Positions 8,625-17,828 are shown, numbered from the stretch's first letter. The stretch is DNA of 64,000 bases from Desulfovibrio psychrotolerans (GCF_013340305.1 NZ_BLVP01000008.1:689719-753718); one strand, 5' to 3'. The notes: generated from the sequence alone by a model not told the origin. Numbers and translations are program-made.

Positions 8625-11600
8625 GTGCGAATTTTTGCCCGTATTGTGCTTATCCTGCTGCTGATCGTGGTGCTCGCTGGGGGGGCGGCTGTCTTTCAGG
8701 CGTCCCGCATGCTGGATGCCGCCGCTGTGGCGGCAAGGATAGAGCAGTATCTTACCACACTCACGGGCACTGAATGCAGGCTGGAAGGCGGGGTGGAGAT
8801 ATCTTTTTTCCCGCGGCTTGCCGTTACCCTGAACAATCTGGTCATACTTGAGCCGCCCGCCGGAGAAGGCTTTACGCAGGCACCCGGGGACGGTGTGCTG
8901 GCAAGGGTGGGCAGGCTGCATGCTGCCGTGGCGCTAAAACCGCTGCTTGACCGCACGCTTGATTTTGAACGCATCATTCTTGAATCTCCATCAGTTACGC
9001 TCCGCACGCTGCCCGATGGGGGCATGCCGTGGCGCAGGGTGCTGGACCGGGTGGCTTCTGCGGGAGAGGTGGTTATTTCCGCTGCAGAAGAGAGCGTTAC
9101 GGAAGCAGAACGGCATGCGCTTGCGGGCGGGCTTGCCATTCGCGGCATTCATCTGGTGGGGCTGGATGTGGAAAATGGCCTGTTCGAATGGCGTGATGAA
9201 TCCGTAGCCGGAACCATGCCTACCACCACCGGGATGGGCGGTGACAATGCGCAGAACGGGACACAGTGGTCCGGTGTGCGCCTGCACGGAAATGTGAACG
9301 GCAGCACGGCAGACGGCGGGATACCCGTGGGGAATGAAACCGGGAAGCAGGAACGCTTTACGGTGGCTCCGGTGCTGCGCGAAGCCCCGGCCATGGAGCA
9401 GGATACCATTCCCTTTGTCCGGGTTTCCCGCCTGAATATGGACGTGGATACCAACGGACGCCTGACCTACGAATCTTCCTTTGTTCTTGAAAGCTCGATA
9501 CTGCCCGCGCATGTGGCGGTAACTGCCCGTGGCGATGTGGTGCTGGAGGAGCATTTTACAGGGGTGCGTTCAGCCACATCCACCGTGGCGGTAAAGGGGA
9601 ATATGTATGTCGGGGAGCGGGCTGTGCCGCTTTCTGTGCGCACCGCTCTGCGGTTTGACCATGCCGCCGATACCCTGATTTTAGACGGACTGAGCGCAGA
9701 CATTGACGGGGCCGGAATTGCCGGAGCACTTCAGGTGAACCAATGTACTGCTGCGGAACGTAACCTTGCCGGAGTGGTGGAGGTGCGCAAGCTGAGTCTT
9801 CCCTACTGGTTTGGCTTCGGGGAATTTTTGCCCACAAGTTTGCAACATGCTTTGGATTCTTTGGACGGAACCCTTGTGTTGCGGATGGACAGCAAGGGAC
9901 TGGTGGTGGACTCGCTGGATGTTTCGTTGCTGGGTATGCAGCTTTCCGGCAAAGGCGCTGTGGAGGATTTTTCGCGGCCCGTCATCTACATAGACGTGGA
10001 AGGGACGTTTTTGGACGTAAACAGGATTTTTCCGGAAATTATGGAGAATCCGCCGTCCGTACTGCCTCAGCCTGCCCGGCCCGGCAAGGCCGTGCTTGAG
10101 GCGGACCTTGAGGAGGATGACGACCCTGACGACGACATCGGGTACGATATCCGGGTTCGAGCTGCCAAGGGAACGGCCCGGTCTTTCCAGTTCGGGGATC
10201 TTGCTTTCCGGTGCTGGCCCATGCAGGGAGGGGGAACAAATACCTCGTACTCCATAGGTTCGTTTTACGGCGGCAAGGTGGAAGCGCTGCTGGGTATACG
10301 CGATGTGCTGACGCTGGATCTGGATGTGACCAATGTGCAGACCGCCGAGGTGAGCCGTCTTATGACGGGGGAGTCTGTTCTGGGCGGAGTGCTGACCGGC
10401 AAGGCGCGGGTGCAGTCCGGGGCGGATACCGTATGGGGTATGGTAGCAGGGCTGGAGGGTACGCTGGAGGCAACGTTGCAGAAAGGCTCTGTCCAGACCA
10501 TGGCTTTGCGCGACGGGACCAAGCCGCGCCATGCGCTGGATTCGTTCTCTGTGACGCTTAAGGGCAAGACCCAGCACCCGGACCCGGACAAGGCCACGCG
10601 CTATCTGCCATACCACTGGGACATGAAGATGGATTTTGTTCCTGCGGGCACGCAGGAGCGGTATGACGTGCAACTGGTCGGCCCGGTGGTTATTGATTCC
10701 CGCAGGGCGTTGCCGGTGCAGGTGAAGGATGCCCGGACAACCTTGCGCTGGCAGGGAACGGATGCGCCGTTCGGAAGGACGGTTCCCATAGATTTTTCCC
10801 TTACGGGAAGGATGGATATGGATCTGGATAAGGAGACCATACGGTTTTCGCAGGCAACCGCCTCTGCGCAGCATGTTTCCGCCGTATGCTCGGTGGAGGG
10901 AAGCCAGTTGCTGGGAACTGTGCCCGTTTGGGAAGGTTCGCTTGTGACGGATGAGGTTTCTTTGAGGGAGTTTTTACCCCGGTACGGCAAGGACGTGTGG
11001 GACACTGCCGATCCGAGAGCCTTGAACGCCGCCACGTTACGCACGCGGTTCAGGTCTGAGGGGCGCAGTCTGGTGCTGCGCGATGTGGACATGCTGCTGG
11101 ACCGTACCAAGGTGACGGGGTTTCTTTCCCTGCTGCGGGGAGAAACGCCGACCGTTCGCTTTACCCTGCGGGGTGATTTTTTGGATGCCGACAGGTATAT
11201 GCCGCCTGCCGACGAGACTGCCGTACAGCCAGCTTCCTCAGCGCCGTGGAAGTTGGACTGGATGCGCCGCAACGATATTGCGGGCGATATTGCGGTTGAT
11301 CACATCATTTACCGTAATCTTGAATTCTCCGGACTGAATGCCACGGTCTCTGTTGCCGGGGGAAGGATGCGTGTTTCTCCCCTGCGTGCCGGGATGTACA
11401 AGGGCACCGCGACAGGCGAACTGGACGCAGTGGCTAAGGACGGACTGGATACCCGGGTTGCCGTGCGGATAAGGAAAATTGATCTGGAACCGGCTGCGTT
11501 GCGTTTTGCGGGGAATGAGTATGTGGGCGGCACCCTTTCCGCATCCGTGGACATGCAGGGGCTTTTGCGCAACGGCGACGATATTCCCGGCGCCTTCAGC

Positions 11601-12035
11601 GGGACATGGGGATTTGATATCGCAAAGGGGCATTACAGCTTTGGCACACGCGAGGACGGCGAGCGCAGCCGCACGCCCTTTGACAAGGCGTCCGCCTCCG
11701 GTGTTATGGATCGCGGGGTGCTTAAAAATGACGATCTTTCCATGAGTTCCCTGCTCATGAGCATGAGCGGCAAGGGTGTGGTGGACCTTGCCCGCAAGAA
11801 TCTGGACTACCAGATCAACGTGACCTATGCGGAAGTGCCCACTTTTCCCGTGCGCATCTACGGCAGCTTCAGCGACCCCAAGACCTCCATACGGGGGGCT
11901 GAAATTATCCCCCGCACCATTGGCAAGCTGGGAGGGGGCATCTTTAACATCTTCCGCCGGGTGATAACCACGCCGTTCAGTGTGCTGGAAACGCTGGGCA
12001 ATATGGGGAGCACCAACTCCACCCGTACCCGCTAG
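8625..12035 (+). CDS. AsmA-family large inner-membrane/periplasmic protein
   Basis: A 1136-residue protein with one N-terminal membrane helix (IVLILLLIVVLAGGAAVF), then a long periplasmic beta-rich body. The N-terminal part ('RIEQYLTTLTGTECRLEGGVEISFFPRLAVTLNNLVI') matches AsmA proteins, in which nascent lipids or outer-membrane assembly is modulated. The C-terminal part ('GKGVVDLARKNLDYQINVTYAEVPTFPVRIYGSFSDPKTS') is the AsmA C-terminal signature. The start is GTG; a better-supported ATG was not found. The region after residue 190 ('TMPTTTGMGGDNAQNGTQ') is low-complexity and may be an insertion. Known AsmA-like proteins (YhdP, TamB relatives) bridge phospholipids across the periplasm; that role here is inference. 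Confidence 0.85.
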   Translation: MRIFARIVLILLLIVVLAGGAAVFQASRMLDAAAVAARIEQYLTTLTGTECRLEGGVEISFFPRLAVTLNNLVILEPPAGEGFTQAPGDGVLARVGRLHAAVALKPLLDRTLDFERIILESPSVTLRTLPDGGMPWRRVLDRVASAGEVVISAAEESVTEAERHALAGGLAIRGIHLVGLDVENGLFEWRDESVAGTMPTTTGMGGDNAQNGTQWSGVRLHGNVNGSTADGGIPVGNETGKQERFTVAPVLREAPAMEQDTIPFVRVSRLNMDVDTNGRLTYESSFVLESSILPAHVAVTARGDVVLEEHFTGVRSATSTVAVKGNMYVGERAVPLSVRTALRFDHAADTLILDGLSADIDGAGIAGALQVNQCTAAERNLAGVVEVRKLSLPYWFGFGEFLPTSLQHALDSLDGTLVLRMDSKGLVVDSLDVSLLGMQLSGKGAVEDFSRPVIYIDVEGTFLDVNRIFPEIMENPPSVLPQPARPGKAVLEADLEEDDDPDDDIGYDIRVRAAKGTARSFQFGDLAFRCWPMQGGGTNTSYSIGSFYGGKVEALLGIRDVLTLDLDVTNVQTAEVSRLMTGESVLGGVLTGKARVQSGADTVWGMVAGLEGTLEATLQKGSVQTMALRDGTKPRHALDSFSVTLKGKTQHPDPDKATRYLPYHWDMKMDFVPAGTQERYDVQLVGPVVIDSRRALPVQVKDARTTLRWQGTDAPFGRTVPIDFSLTGRMDMDLDKETIRFSQATASAQHVSAVCSVEGSQLLGTVPVWEGSLVTDEVSLREFLPRYGKDVWDTADPRALNAATLRTRFRSEGRSLVLRDVDMLLDRTKVTGFLSLLRGETPTVRFTLRGDFLDADRYMPPADETAVQPASSAPWKLDWMRRNDIAGDIAVDHIIYRNLEFSGLNATVSVAGGRMRVSPLRAGMYKGTATGELDAVAKDGLDTRVAVRIRKIDLEPAALRFAGNEYVGGTLSASVDMQGLLRNGDDIPGAFSGTWGFDIAKGHYSFGTREDGERSRTPFDKASASGVMDRGVLKNDDLSMSSLLMSMSGKGVVDLARKNLDYQINVTYAEVPTFPVRIYGSFSDPKTSIRGAEIIPRTIGKLGGGIFNIFRRVITTPFSVLETLGNMGSTNSTRTR

Positions 12036-12412
12036 TCTTGCGCGGCGGGCAGTGCGTTAAGAGCCGCCCCATGCTGCATGGTTCTGTTCAGGACGGGCGG
12101 GCTTGTCTGCGATGTGTTGTACCAGAGAGCTGCCGCGCTGGGGGGACACTGTTTTTGAGGGCTGCTGCGCCGAAAGACGCTATGCCTGAAAGCCGCTATA
12201 CCCGAAAGACGTTGCGCTTGGAAACGGCTGCACCTGGGTGCAGCGGGGTGCCCGGCGCGCGTTGCTGTCTGCGGAAGCCGTTGTTTTTTTGCGGACCCTA
12301 TTCTCCTTTTCCTATTCCTGTCCCTATCCCTCTTCCCTAATGCCTCCCCGGTTTGTCACGCCGGTTACCGTTTGTACTGCCGGCAGCGGTACGTGTGTAT
12401 TTCCCCACGCTG

Positions 12413-12509
12413 TGTGCAGTTGTCCTTGATGTGCAATGTGTTGTGCAGTAAAATGCACATATGTGTGCATGTGCAAGAATGAGTGGCTGCCATGTTCCTG
12501 TTTTGCACA
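12413..12509. promoter_or_regulatory. Cluster of TGTGCA motifs (candidate activator binding sites)
   Basis: TGTGCA occurs at 12413, 12430, 12442, 12464 and 12470, and its inverse TGCACA at 12454 and 12504. The pair at 12442/12454 forms a perfect palindrome TGTGCA-N6-TGCACA, and three copies are spaced by 12 bp. Seven copies of a 6-mer in under 100 bp is far above chance. The position upstream of an NtrC-type kinase/regulator operon suggests upstream activator sites, perhaps for autoregulation. The binding protein is unknown. Confidence 0.5.
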
Positions 12510-12524
12510 AGATGGGAAGCGCTC

Positions 12525-12540
12525 AGGCACAAAAACTGCC
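12525..12540 (+). promoter_or_regulatory. Candidate sigma-54 promoter (-24/-12)
   Basis: AGGCAC-AAAAA-CTGCC keeps the two invariant dinucleotides of a sigma-54 promoter (GG and GC separated by exactly 10 nt) and GGCAC at -24. The -12 part is only a partial match (CTGCC against TTGCA). It lies just downstream of the TGTGCA cluster and about 170 bp before the kinase ATG. Confidence 0.35.
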
Positions 12541-12713
12541 TGCTTCCTGTGGGCTGAAGCGGTGTATGCCGTTGCCTGACGGAGAAATGTGCGAATACGG
12601 CCGCCTTGTGAAAATCTTGGCACACCTTTTTCATGGTATCCCCCGGTTCGCGGAGACGGTTGGCACTTCCGGCGTTCCGGAATCCTATTTTTCTTACCCG
12701 GTGGTGTAATCTC

Positions 12714-14420
12714 ATGGAAGTCGCTGATTCCAACAAGGAGCGGAGTACGCTCATCATAGCGGTCATGACTCTGGTGACCATCGGGCTTTCCCTCATTATC
12801 TCCACGGGGCAGACCCTTTCTCGTCAGGAAGAGGCGGGCACGCTGCACTTGCAGCTTACGGCGCGCTCCGTGCTGCAGGCGGTGGAAAGCTCTTTGCGGA
12901 CGGGGCTTTTTGTCGGGCAGGACGCAGGGCTCTTCCGCCCCGGAACCGCCGAATATTTCCGCGAGCTTGAGCGCAGCGGCGAGGTGGTGTTCGTGGGGAT
13001 TATCGATGAGCGCGGCGGGCGGGTTATTACCTCGCGGGACACCACGCATGAAACGGGCACCATTCTTTTTCCCCCGGACGCACTGACCATCCTGCGCGAG
13101 CAGGGGGAGTGGTCCGGCAGAGCCGCATACGGAAAGCACAAGGTCTACGTGCACGCCCGGCAGACCGTGACCGGGGCTGCGGCAAGGCTTGACGAAGCGG
13201 GACACCTGCTGCCCACCTTTCTTGTGGTAGGGCTGGATATGACCAAGCATATGGCGGTGTATCAGGGCTTCCGGCAGAACGCGCTGTTTCAGGCGGCATA
13301 CATTCTTGCTGCTGCGGTGTTTATCTGGGCGCTGGCAATGGGACTGCTCAAGCGGCGCGAACTGGCGGGCAAGGCTCTGCAGCTGGAGCGTTTTCAGGCC
13401 AAGCTGCTGGACAATCTGCCGGACGGGCTGCTCATTGTCAGCCCGGCCAATGTGATACGCGCCGCCAACCCTGCCGCGCATTCCATTCTGGACGCTCAAG
13501 GCTCCGGGCTTGCGGGGCTGCCTCTTGCGGAGTTACCCGGAAACGTGGGTGAATGCCTGTTGCAGCCTGAAGAAGGCCCTACGGCCGGATGGCAACGCCG
13601 CACGGCCAAGGGGGCGCATCTGGAAATTCTTTCGGTTCCCCTGCGGGAGCATGAGGAAGAAGGGGCGCGGCTGGTCATCATACGTGACCGAACACGTATG
13701 CGCGAACTGGAAAAGAGCCTGGCCGACGCGGAAAAGATGGCGGCTCTGGGCACGCTGGCGGCGGGGGTGGCCCATGAGATTCGGAATCCGCTCAGCTCCC
13801 TGCGCGGGTTCGCACAGTATTTTGCCAAAAAATTCAAGGGCAGCAATCCTGACGAGACCTACGCGCAGACCATGATCCGGGAGGCTGACCGCCTGAACCG
13901 GGTTATTACCGACCTGCTCTACCTTTCCCGGCCCCGTTCCGTGCAGCAGGAGGCCGTGGACCTGCTGCTGCTTGCAGAAGACATAAGCAACCTTGTGCGC
14001 ATGGACCTGGAAGACAGGGGCGTTTCTCTGGAAATAAGCCTTGAGTCGCAGGAGGTGCTTGCCGATGCCGACCTGCTGAAGCAGGCGGTGCTGAACCTTG
14101 TGCTCAACAGTCTGGACGCGCTGGGAGAGGCGGACGGAGATATGCGCTACATACATATTGCCTCTGCCTTTGGAGACGGTGGCGTGTGGCTGTTTGTGCG
14201 CGATACCGGGCCGGGGATGACCAAGGAGCAGAAAGAGCAGGCGTTTGAGCCGTTTTTTACCACAAAGACCAAGGGCACCGGGCTTGGCCTTGCCCTTGTA
14301 CACAAGACCATGCGTGAGCACGGGGGCAAGGCCCTCATTGAATCAGAAGTGGGGCGTGGAACAACCGTGGCCCTGTTTTTTCCCGACACTGATCACGCGG
14401 AACAGGAATGGAGCGCATGA
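12714..14420 (+). CDS. Sensor histidine kinase, NtrB/ZraS-like
   Basis: A 568-residue membrane kinase. The ATG at MEVADSNKERST is preferred over an upstream in-frame start because it leads directly into TM1 (LIIAVMTLVTIGLSLIIS). A periplasmic sensor domain (about 35-195) and TM2 (about 197-218) follow, then PAS (about 232-325), HisKA with His354 in 'VAHEIRNPLSSLRGF', and HATPase with N-box 'NLVLNSLDAL', G1 'DTGPGM' and G2 'GTGLGLALV'. It autophosphorylates on His354 and passes phosphate to the regulator whose start it overlaps (ATGA). The periplasmic domain resembles those of metal- or envelope-stress-sensing ZraS-type kinases; the signal is unknown. Confidence 0.92.
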   Translation: MEVADSNKERSTLIIAVMTLVTIGLSLIISTGQTLSRQEEAGTLHLQLTARSVLQAVESSLRTGLFVGQDAGLFRPGTAEYFRELERSGEVVFVGIIDERGGRVITSRDTTHETGTILFPPDALTILREQGEWSGRAAYGKHKVYVHARQTVTGAAARLDEAGHLLPTFLVVGLDMTKHMAVYQGFRQNALFQAAYILAAAVFIWALAMGLLKRRELAGKALQLERFQAKLLDNLPDGLLIVSPANVIRAANPAAHSILDAQGSGLAGLPLAELPGNVGECLLQPEEGPTAGWQRRTAKGAHLEILSVPLREHEEEGARLVIIRDRTRMRELEKSLADAEKMAALGTLAAGVAHEIRNPLSSLRGFAQYFAKKFKGSNPDETYAQTMIREADRLNRVITDLLYLSRPRSVQQEAVDLLLLAEDISNLVRMDLEDRGVSLEISLESQEVLADADLLKQAVLNLVLNSLDALGEADGDMRYIHIASAFGDGGVWLFVRDTGPGMTKEQKEQAFEPFFTTKTKGTGLGLALVHKTMREHGGKALIESEVGRGTTVALFFPDTDHAEQEWSA

Positions 14421-15832
14421 TGAAGCGACTGCTTGTCATTGATGATGAACCCGGACTGCGCCTTATGGTGCGCGCGGTGATGGAAGATGCCGGGTGGGAA
14501 GTGGAGGAGGCCGGTTCCGGCGAGGACGCCATTGCCTTTCTGACTCAGGACACGGTAAGCGTGGTACTTCTGGATATGCGCATGCCGGGCATGAACGGAA
14601 ACGAGGCTCTGGCCCGTATTCAGGATATCCGCCCCAGTCTGCCTGTCATCATGCTTACGGCCTACGGTACCGTGGGTTCCGCTGTGGAGGCCATGAAGCG
14701 GGGCGCGTTTGACTATCTTTCCAAGCCCGCGGACAATGAGGAACTGGTGGCCGTGCTGGAGAAGGCCTACGAATACGGAAGGTTGCTCAATGAAAATGAA
14801 AACCTGCGGCGCAAGTTGGCCGCAGGAGATCCGGCTGAGCGGCTTGTAGGCAGCAGCCCCGCCATGCTCCGTGTGCTGGAGCTTATCCGGCAGGCCGGGC
14901 CTTCTGAAGCCACGGTGCTGGTCATGGGTGAATCCGGCACAGGCAAGGAACTTATTGCAGAAGCCCTGCACGAGGCGAGCCCGCGTGCGGCTCATGCGCT
15001 GGTGAAGGTGAACTGCGCCGCATTGCCGGGGAACCTGCTGGAGAGTGAACTGTTCGGCTACGTGAAAGGGGCATTTACAGGCGCTGTTAAGGACAAGCCG
15101 GGGCGTTTTCAACTGGCGCGGGGGGGAACCCTGTTTCTGGACGAGATAGGGGAGATGCCCGTGGAATTGCAGGCCAAGCTGCTGCGGGCCTTGCAGGAGC
15201 GCGTGGTGGAACCGCTGGGAGCCGTGCGCCCTGTGGATGTGGATGCGCGCATAATTGCCGCGACCAACCGTAATCTGCGGGAAGCCGTGGACAAGGGGGA
15301 ATTCCGGGAGGATTTGTTTTTCCGGTTGAACGTGCTGGAGATAGTTTCGCCCGCTCTGCGGCAACGGCCAGACGATATTCCATTGCTTGTGAGCAGACTG
15401 CTTGATAAGCTGAGCAAGAAGAACCGAAAGGATGTACGGACGGTTAGTCCCGATTTTATGCAGGCGCTTATGGCATACCACTGGCCGGGCAATGTCCGGG
15501 AGTTGGAAAATGTTCTGGAGCGGGCACTTATCCTTTCCCGGTCGGAAACGTTAGGGGTGGAATCTTTGCCCGCGCAGTTTGCCAGTATTGTTGAGACGGG
15601 AGGAATGGCCCACAGTGTGGATGCAGCCGTTTTTGCGCCACCGCAGAGTGACGTGTTTTTGCGTCCTGTACGCAGCCGCCCGAAGACGCTGGACGATGCG
15701 GAGCGTCTGGCCCTTGTGGACGCTCTTGAAGCGCAGGGCGGGCACAGGGAACGAACGGCAGATGCACTGGGCATAAGCAGACGCACACTGCAATACAAGC
15801 TGCGCAAGTACGGGCTTACCAAACGGGGGTAA
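14417..15832 (+). CDS. Sigma-54-dependent response regulator (NtrC/AtoC/ZraR type)
   Basis: A 471-residue activator. The start overlaps the kinase stop as ATGA; a second ATG follows one codon later. The receiver domain (1-118) has phospho-acceptor Asp53 in 'VVLLDMRMPG'. The AAA+ domain (about 138-370) has Walker A 'GESGTGKE', the sigma-54 contact loop GAFTGA and Walker B-like 'GGTLFLDEIGEM'. A Fis-type helix-turn-helix ends the protein ('RTADALGISRRTLQYKLRKYG'). It would activate sigma-54 promoters from upstream sites when phosphorylated. The TGTGCA cluster and candidate -24/-12 element before the operon fit autoregulation, which is inference. Confidence 0.94.
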   Translation: MMKRLLVIDDEPGLRLMVRAVMEDAGWEVEEAGSGEDAIAFLTQDTVSVVLLDMRMPGMNGNEALARIQDIRPSLPVIMLTAYGTVGSAVEAMKRGAFDYLSKPADNEELVAVLEKAYEYGRLLNENENLRRKLAAGDPAERLVGSSPAMLRVLELIRQAGPSEATVLVMGESGTGKELIAEALHEASPRAAHALVKVNCAALPGNLLESELFGYVKGAFTGAVKDKPGRFQLARGGTLFLDEIGEMPVELQAKLLRALQERVVEPLGAVRPVDVDARIIAATNRNLREAVDKGEFREDLFFRLNVLEIVSPALRQRPDDIPLLVSRLLDKLSKKNRKDVRTVSPDFMQALMAYHWPGNVRELENVLERALILSRSETLGVESLPAQFASIVETGGMAHSVDAAVFAPPQSDVFLRPVRSRPKTLDDAERLALVDALEAQGGHRERTADALGISRRTLQYKLRKYGLTKRG

Positions 15833-16004
15833 GGCAAGGGATGGCTGTTCAGAGAACGGGGATACCCGTGCAGTTGTGCACCGCATGCTGCATGCCGCAG
15901 TGCCCGCGCATTGATTGTGCGGGAGACGGCATACGCCGGGAATGATACTGTCTGACGCGAATGTCCCGCAGACCGGGATAATCGATATGCCGGAAGGAGC
16001 AGGT

Positions 16005-16376
16005 ATGGAATATCTTGACTACAGGGCGACATTGAAGCGGTTGATGAACGATGTGGAATTTGTCGGCGAGTTGTACACAACGTTTCTGGATACCTATGAC
16101 ACGCGGATAAACCATATTCTGGAACTGATGGATGCCTGCGCCTACGATGCACTATGGAAGGAGGCACATGGCCTGAAGGGGGCGAGCGGAACCATTAACG
16201 CCGCCCGGTTGCAGGCGTGTGCGCTGGAACTGGAGGAAGCGGCGCGGGCGCAGGATGCGGAAGCCCTGCGGCTGCTGCGCCCCCGTTTCGCCGAGGTGTG
16301 CCATGAAACGGCTGCGCATATCCGGCAGTGGCTTGTGACGCATGGGGATGCCGACGCGCAGATAAACGGCGACTGA
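16005..16376 (+). CDS. Stand-alone HPt phosphotransfer protein
   Basis: A 123-residue cytoplasmic protein consisting almost only of an HPt helical bundle. The conserved phosphorylatable residue is His55 in 'KEAHGLKGASGTINAARL', the canonical HxLKGxxG pattern. ATG is preceded by AAGGAG at a 5-nt distance, which rules out the longer upstream start. HPt proteins shuttle phosphate between a hybrid kinase receiver and a response regulator. It follows the kinase/regulator pair, but that kinase has no receiver domain, so its partner is probably a hybrid kinase elsewhere. A terminator follows. Confidence 0.88.
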   Translation: MEYLDYRATLKRLMNDVEFVGELYTTFLDTYDTRINHILELMDACAYDALWKEAHGLKGASGTINAARLQACALELEEAARAQDAEALRLLRPRFAEVCHETAAHIRQWLVTHGDADAQINGD

Positions 16377-16480
16377 AACAGAAATGTGTTTCGGGTGTCC
16401 GGCATTTGTCACAGACGGGCCGTAGATTCTTTTCCAGACACTCGGTCAAATCAGTTTCCCATACCTCTTCCTTTGTCCTT

Positions 16481-16512
16481 GCCCCCCGTGCCCGGGGGGC
16501 TTATTCTTTTAT
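16481..16512 (+). terminator. Rho-independent terminator after the HPt gene
   Basis: GCCCCCC-GTGCCC-GGGGGGC (7-bp stem) is followed by TTATTCTTTTAT, a standard plus-strand terminator. Confidence 0.8.
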
Positions 16513-16585
16513 AAGGCAAAGAAACCCGTTGCCTGCGGAGTGATTGTCTTCGCTCCGACAGCGACGGACAGACAGGGAGGTGGCC

Positions 16586-16777
16586 ATGACGGATGACCGA
16601 CTTCTTACCATTACCGCCAATTGTACGGGATGTGGAGCGTGTGCCGAGTTGCAGCCGGACTATATCGGCTGGGATGAAGAAGAAAGCAGGCCACTGCTGC
16701 TCACCGATGTGGCCCCGGACGCCGTGGTGTACGAACTGCAGGCGTTTTGCCCGGAAGATTGCTTTGACTATGAGTGA
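16586..16777 (+). CDS. Small single-cluster ferredoxin
   Basis: A 63-residue acidic protein, MTDDRLLTITANCTGCGAC..., with Cys13, Cys16 and Cys19 (CX2CX2C) and Cys55 followed by Pro ('FCPEDCF'). This is the ligand set of a monocluster [4Fe-4S]/[3Fe-4S] bacterial ferredoxin; Cys59 is extra and could be the fifth cysteine seen in some Desulfovibrio-type ferredoxins. GGGAGG precedes ATG 16586, which decides this start over an in-frame ATG 42 nt earlier. It carries one electron at low potential in the cytoplasm. It is monocistronic, between terminators, so the redox partner is not given by context. Confidence 0.88.
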   Translation: MTDDRLLTITANCTGCGACAELQPDYIGWDEEESRPLLLTDVAPDAVVYELQAFCPEDCFDYE

Positions 16778-16952
16778 GGTGTACGGCGCGAACTACAGCG
16801 TAGATGCCGGTTGGCACTGTGCATGGAAAGTACTGCGCTGGATGGATGTTACACCTTGTGCACTCGGTGTTTGCAGGTGTGACTGAACATTTGAGGGCGG
16901 GAGCTGGGGCCTTGCGGCAGATGCAGATGACGGCCTGTTTTTCATACACACT

Positions 16953-16988
16953 GCGGGGCGGACGATTGTCCGCCCCGCTTTCTGCTTG
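16953..16988 (+). terminator. Rho-independent terminator after the ferredoxin gene
   Basis: An 11-bp perfect stem GCGGGGCGGAC / GTCCGCCCCGC with a GATT loop is followed by TTTCTGCTTGT. It lies 175 nt downstream of the ferredoxin stop; nothing else was recognised between. Confidence 0.8.
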
Positions 16989-17068
16989 TGTATCAGGAGG
17001 GTGATGGCGGGATGTGTGACCAATGCCCGGAGGATGGGGTGGGGCTGTTGTCGGAGTCGTTACCAATG

Positions 17069-17093
17069 AAAAAGTCCGGCTTTGCAGCCGGAC
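17069..17093 (-). terminator. Rho-independent terminator of the secreted-protein gene
   Basis: On the minus strand GTCCGGCT-GCAA-AGCCGGAC is followed by TTTTT. It begins only a few bases after the stop codon of the minus-strand gene. Confidence 0.85.
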
Positions 17094-17097
17094 CGTG

Positions 17098-17763
17098 TTA
17101 TTTCCAGTTCTTTCCGTCGTAGCGGAGAATTTCTGTCTGCCAGAGGCGTTTGACCATCTGGAAATCTTGCTGGGCGAGCAGGTGCTTGGCCTCTGCGCGT
17201 GCTTCGTAGTGCAGCACCGCGTATTTGATGAGACCGATGAAATTTTTGCCCGAACCATCGGCGGGCTTTACCTGCACCATGAGGGTGTCTGGGGCCAAGT
17301 CTTTGTAAGAGGCAACCCAGCCGCCTTCTTTTTGTTCAATGAGGTGGTTTCTCGCAGTGTAGCAGAGCTTGCCGGACATGGAAACAAGTCGTGTGAACGC
17401 GAAGTCGCGCAGATGGTCACGGGCTCTTGCAAGGCCGGGGGCCTCTTCAGGCTCTACGGGGGCCGGTACTGCCTGCTCTGTTGCCAAGGGCTGCGGGGGG
17501 CAGGCTTCGGTGGCTTCCGGCGCGGCCTTTGCGTCTGCCTGCGAGGGCTGGTAAGCGGCTTGCGCAGCTGAAGCTTCCATGGGATTCTCTGTAGGAGTTT
17601 GAACAGGCGCTTCAACAGAGGCTTCCGGCGTTTCGGTCACGGCTGTCTGGGGAACAGCAGCCACATCGGGTTGTACCGCGTGTGCCGGAGCCGAAACAGA
17701 GAGCAACAATACACACGTTAAGGCCGCGATGAACGCGGGCACCGAGGATGAGCTTGTTTTCAT
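17098..17763 (-). CDS. Secreted protein with Pro/Ala-rich linker and a small C-terminal domain
   Basis: A 221-residue exported protein I do not recognise. Residues 1-29 are a signal peptide (hydrophobic FIAALTCVLLLSVSA, cleavage after AHA). Residues 30-110 are low-complexity, rich in Pro, Ala, Glu and Thr, typical of a periplasmic spacer. Residues 111-221 form a folded domain beginning 'LARARDHLRDFAFTRLVSMSGKLCY' and ending 'TEILRYDGKNWK'. The final domain has mixed alpha/beta character and a single Cys. It lies just after the VWA-OmpA gene on the same strand, but a strong terminator separates them. Role unknown; an envelope protein is likely. Confidence 0.7.
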   Translation of the reverse strand: MKTSSSSVPAFIAALTCVLLLSVSAPAHAVQPDVAAVPQTAVTETPEASVEAPVQTPTENPMEASAAQAAYQPSQADAKAAPEATEACPPQPLATEQAVPAPVEPEEAPGLARARDHLRDFAFTRLVSMSGKLCYTARNHLIEQKEGGWVASYKDLAPDTLMVQVKPADGSGKNFIGLIKYAVLHYEARAEAKHLLAQQDFQMVKRLWQTEILRYDGKNWK

Positions 17764-17781
17764 AAAGCTCCATTACAATGA

Positions 17782-17816
17782 AAAAGGCCCGTCAGGCAAG
17801 TGCTGACGGGCCTTTT
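17782..17816 (-). terminator. Rho-independent terminator after the VWA-OmpA gene
   Basis: A 14-bp perfect stem AAAAGGCCCGTCAG / CTGACGGGCCTTTT with a 7-nt loop, flanked by T on both strands; it ends the VWA-OmpA transcript on the minus strand. Confidence 0.88.
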
Positions 17817-17828
17817 GTTTTTTATCTG

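Larger units (their letters stand above)
12036..12713. other. Long non-coding interval before the kinase operon
   Basis: This 678-bp gap holds no convincing gene. In order it contains a GC-rich stretch with repeated CCCGAAAGACG/CCGAAAGACG words (about 12170-12215), a nearly pure pyrimidine tract (about 12299-12350), a cluster of TGTGCA motifs and a candidate sigma-54 promoter; the last two are listed separately. Small open frames lack ribosome sites. Confidence 0.6.

Noticed and set aside
12618..12675. Two TGGCAC words just before the kinase gene, considered as sigma-54 promoters
   Set aside because: Neither has the required GC dinucleotide 10 nt downstream of the GG; the element at 12525 keeps both.
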